The notes beneath the pieces are model-generated. The model searched no databases, was not told where the DNA came from, and was given only the letters and a program-made list of their open reading frames with translations. From an uncultured Paludibacter sp. (lineage in GTDB: Bacteria; Bacteroidota; Bacteroidia; Bacteroidales; Paludibacteraceae), in contig CALCBD010000054.1 in NCBI GenBank assembly GCA_937897985.1, forward strand, positions 124,001-188,000: a DNA stretch of 64,000 nucleotides. The letters are read 5' to 3'. How positions within the stretch are numbered: the stretch's first letter is position 1; each line of letters begins with the position of its first letter. This document shows, piece after piece, positions 60,141 to 64,000 of the stretch. The translations under genes were made by a program, and so were the position numbers.

Positions 60141-61043
60141 ATGAAAACAACCTTACGTGGCATAGTTCCACCATTAGTAACCCCACTATTAGACAATAAT
60201 ACACTCGATGTCAAAGGCCTCGAACGCCTGATAGAACATGTCATTGCAGGTGGTGTACATGGAATTTTTATACTTGGTACCACAGGTGAAGCACAAAGCC
60301 TGAGTTTCAGTCTTCGTTGCGAAATGATTATTCAAACTTCTGAAATACTGAAAAAACGTATTCCACTCTTGGTTGGAATCACCGACACATCATTGTCGGA
60401 CAGCGTTAAGCTGGCCGATCTGGCAGCCGATTGCGGAGCTGACGCGGTAGTATCGGCTCCTCCGTACTATTTTGCAACCGGGCAGGACGAACTTGCTGAG
60501 TTTTATGAACAATTAATTCCTCAGCTGAAACTTCCGATATATCTTTATAATATGCCGTCGCATACCAAAGTCTCTTTTGCTCCGGCTACAGTTCGCAGAA
60601 TAGCAAAAAACCCGAAAGTTCTTGGTTTTAAAGACAGTTCGGCAAACGGCACCTACTTCCAGTCGGTGATGCACGAAATGAGAAACAGACCGGATTTTTC
60701 AATTTTTGTCGGACCCGAAGAAATGATGGCCGAAGTGGTGTTAATGGGTGCTCACGGAGGTGTAAACGGCGGCGCAAATATGTTTCCGAAACTCTATGTC
60801 GACCTCTATAATGCAGCAGTTGCCACCGATATTGATAAAGTCAGGAAACTACAGGCTAAGGTAATGCAAATCAGTTCAACAATTTACACAGTTGGAAGCT
60901 ATGGTTCAAGTTATCTGAAGGGCGTCAAAACCGGACTATCGGTGCTGGGAATTTGTAATGACTTTCTGGCTGCTCCCTTTAATAAATTCGATGAAGATCA
61001 CAGGGAAAGAATCCGCTCTGCAATTGAAAATCTGGAGTTATAA
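60141..61043 (+). CDS. DapA / N-acetylneuraminate-lyase family class I aldolase
   Basis: A 300-residue cytoplasmic TIM-barrel enzyme: RGIVPPLVTPLLDNNTLDVK, GVHGIFILGTTGEAQSLSFS, PLLVGITDTSLSDSVKLADL, AVVSAPPYYFATGQDELAEF, the catalytic Tyr in YLYNMPSHTKVSFA, and the Schiff-base Lys K164 in VLGFKDSSANGTYF. It cleaves or condenses pyruvate with an aldehyde. True DapA, 2-keto-3-deoxy-aldonate aldolase and sialic-acid lyase share this frame. Its place between GH2 and GH28 genes favours a sugar-acid aldolase. It starts 69 bases after the GH2 gene and lacks a signal peptide. Confidence 0.85.
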   Translation: MKTTLRGIVPPLVTPLLDNNTLDVKGLERLIEHVIAGGVHGIFILGTTGEAQSLSFSLRCEMIIQTSEILKKRIPLLVGITDTSLSDSVKLADLAADCGADAVVSAPPYYFATGQDELAEFYEQLIPQLKLPIYLYNMPSHTKVSFAPATVRRIAKNPKVLGFKDSSANGTYFQSVMHEMRNRPDFSIFVGPEEMMAEVVLMGAHGGVNGGANMFPKLYVDLYNAAVATDIDKVRKLQAKVMQISSTIYTVGSYGSSYLKGVKTGLSVLGICNDFLAAPFNKFDEDHRERIRSAIENLEL

Positions 61044-61171
61044 AAAAATTCTATTGCTTTTACCTGTTCGCTTTTTTTTATACAGGGAAAAAATGCAGAA
61101 AATAAGTTATAAAACAACTTAAAAACATTAATTTACAACATGTTAATTGAAAATCGCATCTTTTTTTTATT

Positions 61172-61179
61172 TAAATTTG
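61172..61179 (+). promoter_or_regulatory. Candidate -7 box TAAATTTG for the GH28 gene
   Basis: TAAATTTG lies 95 bases before the GH28 start. A TTG at 61147-61149 lies 22 nt upstream as a possible -33 element. The surrounding TTATTTAAATTTG is repeated at 45461-45474. Confidence 0.5.
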
Positions 61180-61274
61180 CGATGGGAAAAATGAAACGGG
61201 CGATAATTCCCCCGGCACTCAAATTACTAATTTACAGAATCAGAATTACAACTCTGAATAACAATACAATATAA

Positions 61275-62615
61275 ATGAAGAAAACATTTGGTTTATTTTT
61301 TATTTTAGTTCTGACAGGCCTGTTTTCGGTCAATGCAGCGCGGGTCGACATTCGGAAAGCAGGAGCAAAACCGGATGGTTTGAAACTTAACACTGCAATT
61401 ATCAACAAAACCATTGATCAACTGAATGCAAATGGTGGCGGCACTTTATATTTTCCGGCCGGCCGGTACCTGACCGGTGCGATTAAACTGAAAAGTAATA
61501 TCACCATCGAGCTCGAAGCAGGTGCAACACTACTTTTTTCTGATAATTTCGACGATTATCTGCCTTTTGTCGAAATGCGGCACGAAGGAATCATGATGAA
61601 GAGTTTCTCTCCTCTGATTTCGGCTGTCGACGCCGAAAACATCACCATCAAAGGTGAAGGAAAAATTGACGGTCAGGGTAAAAAATGGTGGGATGAATTT
61701 TTCAGAATCTATGTGGATCTGGAAAAGAATGGTGTTCGGGATTTAAATAAATACCAGACCATGTGGGACCAATCGAATGATGTGAAAGCCCTCTATGCCG
61801 AAACAAACGAAGATTACATCCCTTCATTTCAGCGCCGCTTTTTTCGTCCGCCACTGATTCAGCCGCTTCGTTGTAAAAATGTTCGAATTGAAGGGATTAC
61901 AATTGTCAATTCTCCTTTCTGGACCATCAATCCCGAGTTTTGCGAAAACATCACCATCGATAAGGTCACTATCAACAACCCGCTTTCGCCCAATACTGAT
62001 GGGATAAATCCCGAATCGTGCCGTTATGTTCACATCTCCAATTGTCATATCTCGGTAGGCGATGATTGTATTACACTGAAAAGCGGACGTGATTTGCAGG
62101 CACGCAAACTGGGATGGCCCGATGAAAATATTACAATTACCAACTGTACAATGCTTGCAGGCCATGGCGGAGTAGTTATCGGTAGCGAAATGAGCGCAGG
62201 AGTGAAAAAGGTGACTATATCCAATTGTGTTTTCGACGGAACCGACAGGGGAATCCGTATTAAATCGACTCGTGGTCGGGGAGGAGTGGTCGAAGATATT
62301 CAGGTCAGTAATATTGTGATGAAAAACATTCGCGAAGAAGCAATTATTCTTGATATGCTCTATTCTAAGATGCCAGCCGAAGCTCTGAGCGAACGTACAC
62401 CCGTTTTCCGGAATATCAACATCAACAATGTAACAGGTTCGGATGTACTTATTCCTGTAAAAATAAGAGGATTGGAGGAGTCTCCGATCAGCAATATCAC
62501 TTTCACCAATATCAATATTGATGGAAAGGAAAAATGTGTTTTTCAGAACTGCCGTGATATCAAAATGACGGGTGTGTTTGTAAATGGTGAAAGAATCGAC
62601 GATCAGATTCGTTGA
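61275..62615 (+). CDS. Secreted GH28 polygalacturonase-family enzyme
   Basis: A 446-residue enzyme with a signal peptide (KKTFGLFFILVLTGLFSVNA). It forms the right-handed beta-helix of family GH28. N-terminal KAGAKPDGLKLNTAIINKTI and GGGTLYFPAGRYLTGAIKLK are typical. The active-site motifs are complete: SPNTDGINPESC, VGDDCITLKSG, AGHGGVVIGSEMS and RGIRIKS, giving the three catalytic Asp plus the His and the Arg-Ile-Lys triad. Members hydrolyse alpha-galacturonide (or rhamnogalacturonide) bonds in pectin by inversion. Preceded by its own candidate promoter; 52 bases separate it from the esterase gene. Confidence 0.94.
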   Translation: MKKTFGLFFILVLTGLFSVNAARVDIRKAGAKPDGLKLNTAIINKTIDQLNANGGGTLYFPAGRYLTGAIKLKSNITIELEAGATLLFSDNFDDYLPFVEMRHEGIMMKSFSPLISAVDAENITIKGEGKIDGQGKKWWDEFFRIYVDLEKNGVRDLNKYQTMWDQSNDVKALYAETNEDYIPSFQRRFFRPPLIQPLRCKNVRIEGITIVNSPFWTINPEFCENITIDKVTINNPLSPNTDGINPESCRYVHISNCHISVGDDCITLKSGRDLQARKLGWPDENITITNCTMLAGHGGVVIGSEMSAGVKKVTISNCVFDGTDRGIRIKSTRGRGGVVEDIQVSNIVMKNIREEAIILDMLYSKMPAEALSERTPVFRNININNVTGSDVLIPVKIRGLEESPISNITFTNINIDGKEKCVFQNCRDIKMTGVFVNGERIDDQIR

Positions 62616-62667
62616 TTTTCGGAGTTTCAGTGTTTATTTTTTAATCAATATTATCTCAACAGAAGGT

Positions 62668-64000
62668 ATGAATATTTCTTTAATCAGTTCGGATAAATGC
62701 AGAAGCAGGAGTTTTTTCAGCAGTTTCGCGGGATTGTTGTTGTTGATGATCAGCCCAACTTTACCTGCACAAACTTACGAAACACAATTTGCCAGGCCGC
62801 TTGGTCAGGTGTTAAATGAAATAGGTACACGTTTTAATATAAAACTGAAATACGATGTCGATACAACCGGAAAAGTTGTTCCATTTGCCGACTTTCGTAT
62901 TCGTCCTTATTCGCCCGAAGAATCGCTGACAAATGTGTTGAGCCTGTTCGATTTTAAATATGCCAGACAGGATGAAAAAACCTATAAAATAAAGGCTTAC
63001 GAATATCCGCGAAGAACTCCGGAAGATGGGAAAAAACAGCTGTCATATCTCAATTCGCTTTACAAAGACTCCGCCGAATGGGCAATCCGCCGACCGGCAC
63101 TTAAAAAGGAATACCGCGAAAGACTGCAAATAGATCCTGTCCTTCAGCAACGCGTAGCTACAAAACCAATTTTTGGTAAAATACGCAAATTCGATGGATA
63201 TACCGTTCAGAATATGGCCATCGAAACCTTGCCCGGACTATATGTTTGCGGTTCGGTTTATTCACCAACAGGCAAAGGTAAACATGCCCTGATTCTCTGT
63301 CCGAACGGGCATTGGGCCGACGGCCGCTACAATAGTGACGAACAAACACGTTTCGCCACACTGGCACGAATGGGTGCGGTATGTGTGAGTTACGACCTCT
63401 TTGGATGGGGCGAATCGGAATTACAGGTCGGCATGCCGGCTCACCGGACACCGGTTGCCGAAATCGTGCAGTTGATGAACGGACTTACCATTCTCGACTA
63501 TATGCTGACCCGCAACGACATTGACCCTCAACGTGTCGGCGCAAATGGTGGCTCGGGTGGCGGGACTCAGGTTGTTCAGCTTACTGTGCTCGACGACCGG
63601 TTTACGGCCGCTTGTCCCACGGTGAATCTGGCGTCGCATTTCGATGGCGGTTGCCCCTGCGAAAGCGGTATGCCCGGTATGCTGGCCTGTGATGGCACCA
63701 ACAATGCCGAATTAATGGCTGCATTTGCTCCGAAACCTGTCTGTGTTATTTCGGATGGTGGCGACTGGACTGCTTCTGTACCCGAACTCGAATTTCCGTA
63801 TCTGCAAAGAATTTATAATTTCTATCATGCCGGAAACAATGTAACCAATGTACATCTGGCGGCCGAAAAGCACGATTTCGGAGTGAATAAACGTGCAGCG
63901 GTTTACGACTTCTTTGTTAGCTCCTTTCATCTCGATAAAACCAAATGTGACGAATCAAAAGTAACCATCGAACCTAAAGAAGCAATGTACAGCTTTGGCG
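62668..64000 (+). CDS. STN-domain alpha/beta-hydrolase, probable carbohydrate esterase (truncated by window edge)
   Basis: At least 444 residues; the frame runs off the right edge. The ATG at 62668 has AGAAGG just upstream. A signal-like segment (FAGLLLLMISPTLPAQ) is followed by an STN-type domain, ~36-112 (RPLGQVLNEIGTRFNIKLKY, RPYSPEESLTNVLSLFDFKY), more usual at the start of TonB receptors. Then an acetyl-xylan-esterase-like alpha/beta-hydrolase: GLYVCGSVYSPTGKGKHALI, CVSYDLFGWGESELQ, RVGANGGSGGGTQ with nucleophile S296, CVISDGGDWTASVPE with a likely Asp, and EKHDFGVNKR with H402. Behind a polygalacturonase, removal of methyl or acetyl groups from pectin is likely; the pectin-methylesterase type described in RG-II loci is a candidate. 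Confidence 0.8.
   Translation, partial: MNISLISSDKCRSRSFFSSFAGLLLLMISPTLPAQTYETQFARPLGQVLNEIGTRFNIKLKYDVDTTGKVVPFADFRIRPYSPEESLTNVLSLFDFKYARQDEKTYKIKAYEYPRRTPEDGKKQLSYLNSLYKDSAEWAIRRPALKKEYRERLQIDPVLQQRVATKPIFGKIRKFDGYTVQNMAIETLPGLYVCGSVYSPTGKGKHALILCPNGHWADGRYNSDEQTRFATLARMGAVCVSYDLFGWGESELQVGMPAHRTPVAEIVQLMNGLTILDYMLTRNDIDPQRVGANGGSGGGTQVVQLTVLDDRFTAACPTVNLASHFDGGCPCESGMPGMLACDGTNNAELMAAFAPKPVCVISDGGDWTASVPELEFPYLQRIYNFYHAGNNVTNVHLAAEKHDFGVNKRAAVYDFFVSSFHLDKTKCDESKVTIEPKEAMYSFG

Overview
The window looks like the chromosome of a member of the Bacteroidota, most likely order Bacteroidales. Evidence: a SusC/SusD pair, six proteins that end in Type IX secretion (T9SS) sorting domains, a Bacteroidetes-type HU-domain protein, and repeated promoters of the form TTTG, about 20 nt, TAnnTTTG. 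Base composition is AT-rich. A Paludibacter-like relative would fit, but the species cannot be read from the sequence. There is no sign of a prophage, insertion sequence or CRISPR array; the accessory content is metabolic and surface-related.

Layout. 1-2 kb: the end of a probable outer-membrane barrel, an HU-domain protein and an AraC regulator. 2.4-4.4 kb: serine biosynthesis (serC, short serA). 4.5-13.8 kb: a DUF3943 protein, then a surface-protein block with three linked T9SS cargo proteins behind a structured leader, and a 1521-residue CUB/GEVED/PKD protein. 13.9-19.1 kb: trxA, dnaE and a YgjV-like membrane protein. 19.6-22.7 kb: a three-gene arginine/citrulline/ornithine catabolic operon. 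22.9-26.5 kb: a secreted glutaredoxin-SPOR fusion, a T9SS protein with nine cysteine-framed repeats, and a GIDE-domain membrane protein. 26.8-27.9 kb: class II aldolase. 28.6-38.0 kb: a SusCD nutrient-uptake locus with two lipoproteins, followed by an independently promoted C10 protease and a small secreted protein.

38.1-45.2 kb (minus strand): a sugar operon with split transketolase, FGGY kinase, fucose/arabinose-type isomerase, GRP/RhaT-type permease and a sugar-binding protein without a signal peptide. Isomerase plus ketose kinase plus split transketolase matches the published D-apiose/D-apulose transketolase route, and I regard that as the best hypothesis. GC-rich palindromic elements sit in several of its gene junctions and overlap two stop codons.

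45.5-49.4 kb: two DUF3857/transglutaminase-like proteins, the second apparently lacking the catalytic Cys. Then tRNA-Pro(GGG), shikimate kinase, and a heavy-metal RND efflux operon whose pump is fused to its own TolC-like channel through an internal signal-peptide-like segment. 56.8-64 kb: a plant-polysaccharide cluster (GH2, DapA-family aldolase/lyase, GH28 and a truncated STN-alpha/beta-hydrolase esterase). Apiose is found in the pectin rhamnogalacturonan-II, so this cluster and the 38-45 kb operon may serve the same food source.
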